DNA of 64,000 nt from Nonomuraea rubra (lineage in GTDB: Bacteria; Actinomycetota; Actinomycetes; Streptosporangiales; Streptosporangiaceae). Below are positions 25,774 to 35,266 of this stretch, piece after piece; within the stretch, counting starts at the first letter, position 1, and every line of letters begins with the position of its first letter. The notes under the pieces are model-generated. The model did not search any database. It had not been told where the DNA came from and was given only the letters and a program-made list of their open reading frames with translations. The DNA is taken from assembly GCF_014207985.1 (NCBI RefSeq), contig NZ_JACHMI010000001.1:6617001-6681000 (forward strand). The letters run 5' to 3'. A program made the translations under genes and the position numbers.

Positions 25774-26163
25774 TCAGCGGACCAGGCCCGTGGCGGCGTT
25801 CGATGAGGATGCCGGGTCGATCCGTATCGTCGCGGCGTGCGCCGCGGGGCTCGCGGCGAGGGCGCCGGCGGCGTGTCCGTACTTGCTCCGGTAGGCGGCG
25901 TCGATCTCGGAGGCGGGCGTGGTTGCCCGAGTTTCCAGGAGGACGTCGCGAGTGACGGCCCCCATCCGGATCTGTCCGTGGCGTTCCTTTTGCGCCGCCT
26001 GGTACCAGCGGGACCGGACCCCTCGGTAGGCGCGGACGAACAGCTCGCCGCGGACCAGGACCATACCGATCTCCACGCCGGGGTGAGCGTCGTCTCCGGC
26101 GGTCAGAACAAGGGATTCGGACCCGGCCAGAAGGGCGAGATCTTCGGGTGTCCAGGTGGTCAT
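25774..26163 (-). CDS. DUF2255-family protein
   Basis: A 129-residue protein beginning MTTWTPEDLALLAGSESLVL and containing LFVRAYRGVRSRWYQAA and AYRSKYG. This is the short flavin-reductase-like DUF2255 family, of unknown biochemical role. The start overlaps the stop of the upstream HTH gene by four bases, so the pair is one coupled transcript. Being downstream of an MmyB-type regulator and opposite an alpha/beta hydrolase suggests a role in a small stress or detoxification module. Confidence 0.8.
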   Translation of the reverse strand: MTTWTPEDLALLAGSESLVLTAGDDAHPGVEIGMVLVRGELFVRAYRGVRSRWYQAAQKERHGQIRMGAVTRDVLLETRATTPASEIDAAYRSKYGHAAGALAASPAAHAATIRIDPASSSNAATGLVR

Positions 26164-27038
26164 CGCGTCAGGCCCTCCGTCCGGTCGGTGCCCGGCTGCC
26201 GGGTGGTCCAGGAGGTGAGGATGCGCAGGGCGTCGTGGGAGGGACTGCCGGGTTCGGCGGTCAGGATCATCAGGCGCTGTACGGACCCGTCGGGGCTGGC
26301 CCAGGTGTCGCAGTCGAGGGTGAGGTCGCCCACCAGGTGGTGGCGGTAGTGCTTGGTGCCGTAACTGGCGCTGTTGACACGGTGTTCGGCCCACCAGGCG
26401 CGGAAGTCAGGGTCCTGGAGGGACAGTTCGCCGACGAGCTGGGCCAGGTCGGGATCGTCGGGGTCGGCCGCGGCCTCCATGCGCAGCGCGGCGACGGCTT
26501 CCCGGGCGTCGTGAGCCCAGTCTTGGTGCAGCTGCCGGACCACCGGGTTCGTGAACAGCAACCGCAGGTAGTTGCGCCGGTGGGCCGGGATGGTGGCGAA
26601 GTCGGTGTAGAGGGCTGCGGCGGCGGGGTTCCAGGCCAGGATGTCCAGGCGTTTGCCGAGGACGAGCGCGGGGGTTTCGGTGAGCTGGTCGAGCAGACGT
26701 CGCATGGCGGGACGCAGGCGCTGGGCGGGCCGGCGTCGGCGTGGGCGGGCGTCGGTTCGGCCGGCGAGTTCGTAGAGGTAGGTCTGCTGGTCGTCGTCGA
26801 GGCGCAGGGCGCGGGCCAGGGTGGTGAGCACAGGTACCGATGCCCGGACGCGGCCCTGTTCCAGTCGCGTGTAGTAGTCCACGCTGATGGCGGCGAGCTG
26901 GGCGACCTCCTCGCGGCGTAGTCCAGCGACTTTGCGGGCCGAGTCCGTCTCGGGAAGGCCGCACTCCCGCGGTGTCAGCTGGGCCCGGCGGGCCTTGAGG
27001 AAGGCTCCCAGCGCCCGGGAGTCGGAGTCTGAAGTCAT
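26160..27038 (-). CDS. MmyB-like helix-turn-helix regulator
   Basis: A 292-residue protein. The XRE domain at residues 12-70 includes KVAGLRREEVAQLAAISVDY YTRLEQGR-type sequence (split), followed by a basic RPRRRRP linker and an MmyB ligand-binding domain with ILAWNPAAAALYTDF and the late HLVGDLTLDCDTW motif. The start at 27036-27038 gives MTSDSDS; the frame extends upstream into the promoter without a good site. It is divergent from the hydrolase at 27233, its likely target, and coupled to DUF2255. It resembles the regulator at 8200-9135. Confidence 0.87.
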   Translation of the reverse strand: MTSDSDSRALGAFLKARRAQLTPRECGLPETDSARKVAGLRREEVAQLAAISVDYYTRLEQGRVRASVPVLTTLARALRLDDDQQTYLYELAGRTDARPRRRRPAQRLRPAMRRLLDQLTETPALVLGKRLDILAWNPAAAALYTDFATIPAHRRNYLRLLFTNPVVRQLHQDWAHDAREAVAALRMEAAADPDDPDLAQLVGELSLQDPDFRAWWAEHRVNSASYGTKHYRHHLVGDLTLDCDTWASPDGSVQRLMILTAEPGSPSHDALRILTSWTTRQPGTDRTEGLTR

Positions 27039-27232
27039 GCTCTTAGTGTCATGGCGCCGCGACGGCCACGGCACATGGGTGAGGGGGCAAGTTCTTTCCC
27101 AGGCAGAAACCTGGCTCTCCCGCTCGTGTGGAGACTGCCCGAAGGTGGACGTGTGCCCGGCGGGGTGCGGGCCCCGGGTCCGCCGCGCGGGTGCGTTACG
27201 ACACGTCATCACCGTCTCAGGGAGAGTGCCTC

Positions 27233-28156
27233 ATGGCCAGGACCACCGTCAGCTTCGACAGCGCCGGCATCCCGCTCGCCGGCCACCTCTACACCCCCGA
27301 CACGCCGGCGTCGGGTCCGCGGCCGGCGCTCGTGGTCGGTCACCCCGGCACCAGCGTGAAGGAACAGACCTCCGGCACGTACGCGCAACTGATGGCCGAG
27401 CGCGGTTTCGTCGCCCTCGCCTTTGACGCCGCCTACCAGGGCGAATCCGGCGGTCTGCCACGCGGCCTGGAGGACCCCGCCCAGCGGGTGGAGGACTTCA
27501 AGGCCGCCGTCTCCTATCTCACCACTCTCGACGAGGTCGACGCCGACCGGATCGGCCTGCTGGGCATCTGCGCCTCCGGCAGCTACTCGCTGGCCGCCAC
27601 CGGCGGCGACCACCGCGTGAAGGCCGTGGCCACCGTGTCCACCGCCGAGCCCGCCCGCCAGTTCCGTCTCGGCGCCGACGGCACCCAGGATCCGGCTGTC
27701 TTCCAGGCCCTGCTGGACGCCGCCGCAACGGCCCGCAGCGCCGCCGCACGCGGCGAGGACCCGGGCACGATGACCATGTTCCCGGAGACCGCCGAGCAGG
27801 CCCGCGCGCTCGGCGGCCAGCACGGTGCCGAAGGCTTCGAGTACTACTGCACCCCGCGCGGCCACCACGAGCGCTCCGCGAAGACCCTCGCCTGGGAGAG
27901 CATCGACAGGATGGCCATCCATGACGCCTTCGTCGCTGTCTCGCTGATCGGCCCCCGCCCTATCCTTCAGATCATCGGCGAACGCGCCGTCACCGCGTGG
28001 ATGGCCGTCGAGGCCCACCAGCGCGCCACCGGCCCCAAGGAGATCCACTGGATCAAGGGCGCCAGCCACGTCGACCTCTACGACAAGAAGGAGTACATCG
28101 ACCCCGCCGTCGACAAGCTCACCGACTTTTTCACCACCCACCTCACCACCGACTGA
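27233..28156 (+). CDS. Alpha/beta hydrolase, dienelactone-hydrolase-like (YcjY type)
   Basis: A 307-residue hydrolase. It begins with VSFDSAGIPLAGHLYTPDTP, then HPGTSVKEQTSGTYA and FDAAYQGESGG. The nucleophile elbow is GICASGSYSLA, where the usual GxSxG is GICAS-G with the Ser or Cys as candidate nucleophile. The late His lies in KGASHVDLYDKKEYID. This is the YcjY/X-Pro-dipeptidyl-peptidase-like group, often neighbours of MmyB-type regulators. GGAGAG precedes the ATG. It is divergent from the HTH/DUF2255 pair. Substrate unknown. Confidence 0.85.
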   Translation: MARTTVSFDSAGIPLAGHLYTPDTPASGPRPALVVGHPGTSVKEQTSGTYAQLMAERGFVALAFDAAYQGESGGLPRGLEDPAQRVEDFKAAVSYLTTLDEVDADRIGLLGICASGSYSLAATGGDHRVKAVATVSTAEPARQFRLGADGTQDPAVFQALLDAAATARSAAARGEDPGTMTMFPETAEQARALGGQHGAEGFEYYCTPRGHHERSAKTLAWESIDRMAIHDAFVAVSLIGPRPILQIIGERAVTAWMAVEAHQRATGPKEIHWIKGASHVDLYDKKEYIDPAVDKLTDFFTTHLTTD

Positions 28157-28191
28157 CGGGCCTTGGGACGCCGTTAACCAACGTGTCAAAG

Positions 28192-28211
28192 CCCGCGAAT
28201 AGGCACGCGGG
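28192..28211. terminator. Short GC hairpin after the hydrolase gene
   Basis: CCCGCG (28192-28197) and CGCGGG (28206-28211) enclose 8 bases, 36 bp after the hydrolase stop. Confidence 0.45.
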
Positions 28212-28249
28212 AGGCCCGTTTCACCTGGGATGACGGACCCATCGGCGGT

Positions 28250-29049
28250 CATGTGGCCTTCGTGCAGGGGTACCAGGGCGACGTGCCGTGGACGGAGCGG
28301 CTGGACTCGTCCTGATCCCGCCCGGTCACCGGGCGGCCGGTCAGTTCCTCGATGGCGGCCGCGGCCTTGGCCCGGCGACGTTCCGGGCCGCGATGGCGCC
28401 ACCAAGGCCGTCCACCTCGATCACGCCGTCCGAGCCCTGCAGGCACCAATCGCCGTCCTCGCGCCACAGGCACAGACCGTCGTCGTACCAGCCCCGCCCC
28501 ACCGGCCGAGACATCTTGCGGAACGTCTGGGACGTCTGGGACGTCCGTGGGGACGTTCTCAACGTCCTGGCCGGCCGCCTGACGGTTGCGGGCGTCCGGC
28601 AGGCGGGCATGGCGGCGCGCTGGGCGGCGCGGCGGTCACGCGCTCGCAGCGCCGGCGCGAGGGCCTCCCAGGTGACGCCGGCGTCGCGGGCGGCCTGAAT
28701 CAGGTCGGGCTCGACGTCGGCCGGCCGATCGCGCAGGTCGGCCAGCAGAGCGAGAGCGGCCAGGGCCTCATCGCCGGTAGGCCGGGTGTCATCGAACCGG
28801 TGCGGGTTGGTCAGGTCGCGGCGGGCCGCACCTCACGGCGCAGGTCAGTGCGAGCGGGGCCGCCATCTCCGGGAAGGACGTGACCACCGAGCAGTGGACC
28901 GCGGTGAACTCATCCAGTCGCCCGTGGGCAAGTGATCGTTCTGCCGTTTGGGCCGTGATCTCTCCCAGCGATCGAGCTACGGATCGTAAGCTACGGCTAC
29001 TCGGCGCTACCTTGTGGCCCATCGCCGTTACCCGAGCGTCGGGCCTCAC
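28250..29049 (-). pseudogene. Frameshifted regulator-like hypothetical protein
   Basis: Minus-strand coding-like pieces in two or three frames line up as one gene. They read LDEFTAVHCSVVTSFPEMAA PLAL, then PTGDEALAALALLADLRDRP, IQAARDAGVTWEALAPALRA and RRAAQRA, then WYDDGLCLWREDGDWCLQG and a last piece KAAAAIEELTGRPVTGRDQD. The VTWEALAPAL...RRAAQRA segment resembles the HTH-like core of Streptomyces proteins annotated as HSP18 regulators; this is recalled, not verified. Frameshifts occur near 28840 and 28350. The GTG/ATG near 29022 would be the start. Confidence 0.4.
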
Positions 29050-29245
29050 AACATTGTGAGAACACAGATTGCGAGGTCATGAGAACGACGGCCGAGGACA
29101 AACCGGACACCGCCCGCCGCGTCGGCGCGGCGTGTCAGAACTCCTCATTTCTGCGAATGGGACGGGCAGGGCCAGACGGTTGCGAAGCCGGTGGTGACCT
29201 TGGAGCATCTCCTTACCAACGCGTGCGACGTGCCTGGAGCGCCCT

Positions 29246-31228
29246 GTGATCATCGAGGATCTGTCAGAGCCGGAACTCGCCCTCTGGGAGGCGTTTCCCG
29301 CTGCGCGTCCTGTGGATCTTCCCGGCACGCCCGTTCGGGCTGCGGTCATCGCAGAAATGCTGCTCGGCGCCCGGGAACGCCTTGCAGGTCAGACTCCTGG
29401 CATGCACCTGTCCGGAGCCCTGATCACCGGCCGGTTGGACCTGTCGTACGCCGAGGTTCAACACCCTCTGATTTTGACCAGGTGCGATTTCGAGGAAGCG
29501 CCGGTCTTCACCGGAGCCCACACCGGCCTGGTCGACCTCGCGGCTTCCCGGTTGCCCGGACTGCATGCTGCAGATGCCGTGATCGGCGGGGGCCTGCGCC
29601 TTGAAGACTGCGTGATCGATGGTCCGGTTCAGCTCGGTGGAGCCCATGTGTCCGGGACGATGAATCTCAGCGGCACGGTGATCCACGCAGATCTGGCCGT
29701 CCAGGCCGACGGCCTGATCGTCGATCGTGATCTTCTGTGTGCGAACGCCGTCGTCGACGGCGAGTTACGCGTCGTGGGCGCCAGGATCGGCGGGACGATG
29801 ACCCTGGACGGCACACGGGTCGGGCGGTCAGGCGGCTGCAGTCTCACCGCCGAGGGGATCGTCATCGACGGCGGATTGTCGTGTGGTCACGGCTTTCACT
29901 CCTACGGCGAGCTGAGCGTGCAGGACGCCCGGGTGGGACGCAGATGCGTGTTCAGCGGAGCCCGGCTGTCCAACCCCGACGGCATCGCCCTGAACGGGGA
30001 AAGGCTCGCCATCGAGGGCGGGCTGCTCGTCAATGAGGGCTTCACGGCGGAGGGCGAAGTCCTCTTGCGTGGCGCTCACGTCGCCGGTTCGCTCTCCTTC
30101 GCGCTGGCGCGTCTCGTCAATCCGGGAGGGCGCGCGCTGAACGCGCCGCTGATGGAGATCGGCAGCGGGCTGCGAGCCACGCCGGGCTTCGTGGCGACCG
30201 GAGAGGTCTTCCTGGACTCCACCCAGGTCCGCGGATCGGTCAATGTCGATGGGGGCAAGCTGTCCAACCCGGGTGCGACGGCGCTTTCACTGCGGCGGCT
30301 GGGGGTCACCGGCAGGCTCAGCTGTAGCGAGGGCTTCAGCGCCGACGGGGAGATCGTGCTCAGCAGCGCCAGAGTCGAGGGCAGCGTGGACTTTCACGGC
30401 GCGGCGCTCAGCAACCCCGGGGGCCGGGTTCTGTCCCTGTGGGAGGTGAACGCCGGCGGTGGCATCGACTGCTGCGAAGGCTTCACGGCCGAGGGAGCCC
30501 TCTCCATCAGAAATTCCCGGATCGCCGCCACATTGTGCTTTGCGGAGAGCACCATCGACGGCGAGCTGCACCTGCGCGGCGTCGAAGCGGCTTCGCTGAA
30601 GATCGGGCCCCAGACCGTGCTGCTGGGCACCGTCGATCTTCGCCACACCCGAGTCGGGGTGCTCGATGACGTTCCCGGCCGGTGGCCCGCCCGCTTGCTG
30701 ATGAATGGCTTCACCTACGACAGCCTGGAGGCTCCCCTGCCTGTCCAGGAGCGCCTTGACTGGCTGGCCAAGGAGGCCTACCAGCCCCAACCGTACGAGC
30801 AGTTGGCCACGGTCTACCGCAGGCATGGCCACGATGAGGCCGCTCGGGACGTGCTGCTGGCCAAACAGCGTCGCCGTCGCACCGGGCAACGACTCGGGGC
30901 ACGGCTGTGGGGGTACCTGCAAGACTGGACCGTTGGCTACGGCTACCGCCCGTTCCGCGCCGGGCTCTGGCTCGCAGCCCTTCTCCTCCTCGGCACGGTC
31001 GTTTTCACCGTCCACCAGCCACCGGCCTTCAAGCCGGCCGAGGCGCCCGCCTTCAACGCCTTCCTCTACACCCTGGACCTGCTCCTCCCGATCATCAGCT
31101 TCGGACAGGAGACGGCCTTCGGCCCGCGAGGCTTACAGCAATGGCTCGCCGCCGCGATGATCACTGCGGGATGGATCCTTGCGACCACCATCGTGGCAGG
31201 CCTCACTCGCGCTCTCTCCCGCCAATGA
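29246..31228 (+). CDS. Repeat-built beta-helix membrane protein
   Basis: A 660-residue protein from GTG 29246. Residues about 50-480 form a right-handed beta-helix-like solenoid. From residue 215 on it has about 46-residue repeats of the pattern GFxAxGEVxLxxAxVxGSxxFxGAxLSNPGG, at least five copies. A cytosolic-looking helical linker follows (QERLDWLAKEAYQPQPYEQL). There are two C-terminal TM helices (AGLWLAALLLLGTVVF and AAMITAGWILATTIVAGL). Such proteins are often named membrane-associated oxidoreductase, without visible catalytic residues. There is no signal peptide, so the solenoid probably faces the cytosol. It overlaps the next frame by ATGA. Confidence 0.75.
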   Translation: MIIEDLSEPELALWEAFPAARPVDLPGTPVRAAVIAEMLLGARERLAGQTPGMHLSGALITGRLDLSYAEVQHPLILTRCDFEEAPVFTGAHTGLVDLAASRLPGLHAADAVIGGGLRLEDCVIDGPVQLGGAHVSGTMNLSGTVIHADLAVQADGLIVDRDLLCANAVVDGELRVVGARIGGTMTLDGTRVGRSGGCSLTAEGIVIDGGLSCGHGFHSYGELSVQDARVGRRCVFSGARLSNPDGIALNGERLAIEGGLLVNEGFTAEGEVLLRGAHVAGSLSFALARLVNPGGRALNAPLMEIGSGLRATPGFVATGEVFLDSTQVRGSVNVDGGKLSNPGATALSLRRLGVTGRLSCSEGFSADGEIVLSSARVEGSVDFHGAALSNPGGRVLSLWEVNAGGGIDCCEGFTAEGALSIRNSRIAATLCFAESTIDGELHLRGVEAASLKIGPQTVLLGTVDLRHTRVGVLDDVPGRWPARLLMNGFTYDSLEAPLPVQERLDWLAKEAYQPQPYEQLATVYRRHGHDEAARDVLLAKQRRRRTGQRLGARLWGYLQDWTVGYGYRPFRAGLWLAALLLLGTVVFTVHQPPAFKPAEAPAFNAFLYTLDLLLPIISFGQETAFGPRGLQQWLAAAMITAGWILATTIVAGLTRALSRQ

Positions 31229-31978
31229 CCCGGCCAGAAGCACTGACCTCGGCACCCTGGCTCCAGCCGCAGCCGGCTGGGTTCGGGCCGCGTCACGCGC
31301 TGCACCGCCTCGACGAACTCGATGACCTGCTGCGGGAGCATCTCGGCAGGCACGGAGTCGGGCACGGCGAGCTCGCCCGCAGCGCCGCCACCAGCCTGGC
31401 CTTCGCCAGGATCGGCGAGGACGGGTCGGCGTCCTGCGACTTCCGGTTCGGCTGGCGCTTCTCCGGCCCGGTCCCCCTCGACGGCGTCACCTGCCTGCAC
31501 ACCGGATCGCCGGCCACGTTCGTCGAGCCCGGGGCCGCGCAGGTCAGGGAGGTGATGCGGGCCGCCGCCGCAGCGGGGGTCGTCGTCTCCTACGATCCCG
31601 ACATCCGTCCCTCGCTGGTCGGCGACCGGGCATCCGCGCTGACCGCGGTCGAGGAGTGCGTACGGCTCTCCCGGCTGGTCAAGGTGAGCGCGGAGGACCT
31701 GGCCTGGCTGTATCCCGGCGAGCCGGACCTGGACGTGGCGCGCCGCTGGGCGGCGTTCAGGTCCGGCTCACCGGGAGAGCGCCTGGTCGAGGTGACCCGG
31801 GGCGGCGACGGAGCGTCGGCAATCCTCGGCGGCGGCGAGCTCACGGCGGAGCGGGTCCGTGACGCGTTGCGCCACGGATGCGCGGCGGGCGGCCATCGTG
31901 TGCACCAGGGAGGGCGCGGTCCCGCCGAGCCCGCAGGAGATCGGCGAACTGCTCTCCACGATGCCGCCCCCCGTCTGA
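31225..31978 (+). pseudogene. Fructokinase (PfkB family) pseudogene
   Basis: The frame from ATG 31225 carries PfkB-kinase sequence: SAATSLAFARIGEDGSASCD, LHTGSPATFVEPGA, VVVSYDPDIRPSLVG, VKVSAEDLAWLYPGE and LVEVTRGGDGASA. The first 50 or so residues, including the glycine-rich N-terminal motif, are missing. The GAGD catalytic loop is deleted after TAERVRDALRHGCA. The tail continues in another frame (IVCTREGAVPPSPQEIGELL) to TGA 31976-31978. Together with the GH32 remnant next door it marks a lost sucrose/fructan pathway. Confidence 0.8.
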
Positions 31979-32052
31979 CCGATCTCATCGCAGCGCGGTG
32001 GCGAGGGTGTCCCAGCAGGGACCCCCTCGCTCTGTCTCGCGGGCGTGATCCC

Positions 32053-32835
32053 TCAGCCGCCGAAGGCCGGCTTCATCGCCCAGACCTTGAGCGACCTGAC
32101 CGTGGCGGCGCCGTCCGCGAACAGGGGCAGGCCGAGGGACTCGTCACGGGCGGGGTACACGCGCGGGGTGATGGATTTGTGGCCCCCGGCATCGGCCTCG
32201 ACCATGGATGTGCCGAGGAACACGTCAAGGGTGAGCACGTCGTTCGTGAGAGTGACAGCGCCGCATTGCACGCCCAGGCCGGCGAAGAGGCTGGAGACAG
32301 CGCCTGAGCTGGTCCGGTCGACGCAGAAGGATTTGTCGTTCTTGTTGGACGACAGGACGGTCTCCTCCTCTCCCGCGGCACTGCGTCTGGCCTTGATCCC
32401 TTAGCGGCTCGCGGTGGAGGCCGACATCTCCAGCTGGATGTGGAGGGTGTCGCCGCGAACGCCGGACAGCTGCTGGTCGCTCTGATCGGTGAGGGCGACC
32501 AGCGAGGCGATGCCGAAGATGATCGACCGGCCCTGCTCGTCGACGAACCCGCTGGGACCGGTGAAGTGCTCGCCGTGGTCGAAGAGCTTCGGGACGGTGG
32601 AGTCGGGGACGAACGTGCGCGTCGCCGCCTTCCAGGTCCCGATCCAGTACCAGACGTATTCCACGTTGTGCGGGCTGCCGCCCGACCACATCGGGTTGTT
32701 CGCGACGAACAGATCGGTCGGCGGGTCAGGTAACTCCATGAACGCGCTGACGCCCGCTTCAGCAGCCCTGGCATTGGAGCCGCCCTGCGTGATCAGACCC
32801 GGGTCGAAGGGCAGCCCAGCCCAGGTGAGGCCCAC
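32053..32835 (-). pseudogene. GH32 fructan/sucrose hydrolase pseudogene
   Basis: One continuous frame is broken by TAA at 32401-32403. Before it are YVWYWIGTWKAATRTFVPDS, then FDHGEHFTGPSGFVDEQGRS IIFGIA-type GH32 propeller sequence (split). After it come GIKARRSAAGEEETVL, FCVDRTSSG and the C-terminal beta-sandwich (MVEADAGGHKSITPRVYPAR, SLKVWAMKPA). The N-terminal NDPNG nucleophile blade is missing. Another short deletion follows FGIA. It is convergent with the fructokinase pseudogene. Confidence 0.8.
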
Positions 32836-32922
32836 TCGGGCCCCGGCGCCGGCAATCGGGGATGGCGCGCTCGGCTCAGCACGGACACCCCACGAGACCG
32901 GCCACAGCGGCGTCGAGGTCCT

Positions 32923-33525
32923 TCAGCGCCGGGCTCCCATGCGGTTGTGCCGCCGGGAGAAGCCGATCCAGGCCGCAAGGGCGACCAGCGCCGCGAGGGC
33001 GATGATGCCGATCTTGAGGGGAGTCCCCATCCCGCCTTCGTCGTCCGCCGCGGTCGTCACCGCGGCGGCCTCCTTCTGCGCGGGGGCCGGATTCTGCGCG
33101 GGGGCCGTCGCCTGGTCAGGGCTGGGACCGGCCGCGATTGCGGGCGCGGCGGCGACCACGCCCGACTTCACCTTCACCGTCGCCTTCGCCTTGGACGGTT
33201 CGGTCGCGGTCACGGTGACCCGCCACTCCCCGCTCGGCAGCGGCTCGGCGGAGCGGTAGAGGTTCTGGCCCTCGCTCGCCGACCTGAGCGGCACCGGGCC
33301 GAAGGACCGGCCGTCGGCCGAGATCGCGGTCAGGCTCGCGTGGACGATCTCCGTGACGGGATGGCCGTCCTTCTTGTACGTCACCAGCACGTTGACGTTG
33401 TCCGCGCCGTCTCCTGCCACCTCCAGCTTGATCGGTCCCCCGTGGGCGGAGGCCACCGGCGCGCCGAGCACCAGCGCGAGCCCGGCCAGCAGGACGGTGA
33501 GGACGTATGCCGCTGCCTTTTTCAC
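32923..33525 (-). CDS. Secreted, C-terminally membrane-anchored protein with CopC/YtkA-like domain
   Basis: A 200-residue protein from GTG 33525. It has a signal peptide (AAAYVLTVLLAGLALVLGAP VASA, cleavage about residue 26), then HGGPIKLEVAGDG and an Ig-like domain of about 85 residues. A Pro/Ala-rich spacer and one TM helix (IGIIALAALVALAAWIGF) end in a basic tail RRHNRMGARR. The fold resembles CopC/YtkA-type extracytoplasmic domains, but no full copper ligand set is visible. It is the last gene of the surface-protein run and overlaps the upstream gene by four bases. Confidence 0.7.
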   Translation of the reverse strand: MKKAAAYVLTVLLAGLALVLGAPVASAHGGPIKLEVAGDGADNVNVLVTYKKDGHPVTEIVHASLTAISADGRSFGPVPLRSASEGQNLYRSAEPLPSGEWRVTVTATEPSKAKATVKVKSGVVAAAPAIAAGPSPDQATAPAQNPAPAQKEAAAVTTAADDEGGMGTPLKIGIIALAALVALAAWIGFSRRHNRMGARR

Positions 33526-34232
33526 TGGTGGTGACTCCCCTCGGGTTCGGTGTCGGGGGTGAGCGCCCCTTCGCCGGGTGATGTCGGCAGGAACACGTGC
33601 TGGTGGCCGTAGCCCGCGTCGATGTTCAGCGCGTCGAGCGCGGTGGCGCCGATCGACCAGGTGTAGAGCGCGTCGGCGCGCTGGCGTACGGCCAGGTCGA
33701 GGACGGCGGCGCGGGCCGGTCCCGTGAGGTCCCGCGCGGCCGCGTAGGTGTCGACGGTCGTGGCGAACTGCCGTACGGCGGAGGCGAGGCTCGCCCTCGC
33801 CACGTTGGTGGCGGTCTCGCCGGACGGCGGGTCGGCGAAGCCGGCGACGGCCGCGGTGGCCGTCTTCCGCCAGTTCTCCACGTCGGCGGCGGTCACCGCG
33901 GCGGGACCCGCGGTGCCGTCGGCGGGCATGGCCAGGTTCAGCCCGTGGAGCACGGGGATGAGGCTGGACCGTGTGCCGCGGGCCAGCTCCGTCAGGGTCT
34001 TGATCTGCGTCTTGTCGCGGAGGGCGGACTCGGCGCGGAGGCGGTCGGCCGTCTGCTCGATCGAGTCCGGCCGGGTCAGCCAGAACACCACGCCGCCGGC
34101 GACGATCGCGCCGAGCGCGAACGCGACCGCGAGGGCGAGCACGCGTGCCCACGTCGCACCCCGTGCCGGGGCCGGTGGTCCGGGGCGCCTGATGGTGGCC
34201 GCCTCCTTGGGGCGGATGCCCATGGTGCTCAC
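33522..34232 (-). CDS. Membrane-anchored hypothetical protein of the DUF916 operon
   Basis: A 236-residue protein. The GTG at 34232 overlaps the previous stop as GTGA and is preferred for coupling; ATG 34223 is the alternative. One N-terminal TM helix (VLALAVAFALGAIVAGGVVF) follows a basic Pro-rich arm. A helical extracytoplasmic domain follows (LRAESALRDKTQIKTLTELA and YAAARDLTGPARAAVLDLAV). The C-terminus has acidic and His residues (TEPEGSHHQ). No known domain is recognised. Its place between the DUF916 and CopC-like genes implies a shared surface complex. Confidence 0.65.
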   Translation of the reverse strand: MSTMGIRPKEAATIRRPGPPAPARGATWARVLALAVAFALGAIVAGGVVFWLTRPDSIEQTADRLRAESALRDKTQIKTLTELARGTRSSLIPVLHGLNLAMPADGTAGPAAVTAADVENWRKTATAAVAGFADPPSGETATNVARASLASAVRQFATTVDTYAAARDLTGPARAAVLDLAVRQRADALYTWSIGATALDALNIDAGYGHQHVFLPTSPGEGALTPDTEPEGSHHQ

Positions 34233-35245
34233 GCTCCCTGAGGTGTTTCCCTGGTGTGAAGCATGATCAGCTTCTGGATGCGCCTGCGCCGCCAGGCGGC
34301 GAGCAGCCGGATGGCGAAGCAGGCGAGGACGAGGAGGACGAAAAGGGTGAGCTGCGGCCATGGCAGCGCCCAGACCGTGGTGTCGACCGCCATCTGCTGG
34401 GCGGCGACGCCCGGGATCGGCTTGCCGGCGGGCGCGGGGATCGCCGTGACGGTCGTGCCGATGGGTCCCAGCGGCCAGGCGCCCGGCACCTGCGCGACGA
34501 ACGTGCGGCTGCCGCCCGGCATGAGCTCCCTGGCCTTGGCCGCGGACGGGTCACTCCAGCTGCTCTCGCCCACGAGCGTGGACGTCAGAACCCGGTTGTC
34601 CGTGACCACCCGGACGTTGCCGGCGTTGGCCACGGTGTAGGTCACCTCGACGGACCCGGCGGCGAAGGGGTTCCACGACCCCACGTACTCGGCCCGCACG
34701 CCGGTCACGGCCACCTTGGCCACGTAGCCGCCGGTGACGCGGATGTTCAGGCGGACGCCCACCCGGTTCTGGACCCGTACCTGGCCGGAGATCGTCTCCA
34801 GGGACGCGGTCACGCCCGCGGGATGGTCTCCCGGCGTCGCGTTCTGGGGGATCGACACCGTCATGGGAACGATGGAGGTGGCGCCGGCCGCGATCGTCAC
34901 CTTCTCGGGGACCGTTATCCAGGAGCCGCCGTCGACCGGCTCAACGTCCGAGGGCCGCATGTCGAAGTAGCCCTTGGCGGTCAGGTAGCCGTCGTTGGCG
35001 TCGATCGCGAAGTCGACCGGCTGGGTGGAGCGGTTGATGACCGCCACGTGCTCGACCACCTGCTGGCCGCCGGCGAGTTCGAGGTCGATGACGCTGCGGC
35101 CGTCGGGACCGTCGGCGTTGGCCGGCACGACCGACCAGGTGGTGTCGGCGGCGGACGGCGTCGCGAACGCCACCACGGCGACCAGCAGGGCTGCGCAGAG
35201 AGCGGGGAAGGCGGCGAGGGCGCCTCGCGAACGGCTTGTGCTCAA
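34229..35245 (-). CDS. DUF916 (WxL-interacting) cell-surface protein
   Basis: A 338-residue protein; the only plausible start is TTG 35245. A signal peptide (LCAALLVAVVAFATPSAA) precedes TTWSVVPANADGPDGRSVID LELAGGQ, the opening of the DUF916 domain of WxL-interacting proteins. A second Ig-like domain follows (GSVEVTYTVANAGNVRVVTD). One TM helix near residue 295 (LTLFVLLVLACFAIRLLAAW) and a basic tail close the protein. In Firmicutes such proteins tether WxL proteins to the envelope. It lies after a strong hairpin and a 20-bp repeat array that separate it from the WxL-like gene. Confidence 0.82.
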   Translation of the reverse strand: MSTSRSRGALAAFPALCAALLVAVVAFATPSAADTTWSVVPANADGPDGRSVIDLELAGGQQVVEHVAVINRSTQPVDFAIDANDGYLTAKGYFDMRPSDVEPVDGGSWITVPEKVTIAAGATSIVPMTVSIPQNATPGDHPAGVTASLETISGQVRVQNRVGVRLNIRVTGGYVAKVAVTGVRAEYVGSWNPFAAGSVEVTYTVANAGNVRVVTDNRVLTSTLVGESSWSDPSAAKARELMPGGSRTFVAQVPGAWPLGPIGTTVTAIPAPAGKPIPGVAAQQMAVDTTVWALPWPQLTLFVLLVLACFAIRLLAAWRRRRIQKLIMLHTRETPQGA

Positions 35246-35266
35246 CAGGGTGTCTCCAGTCTCGTC

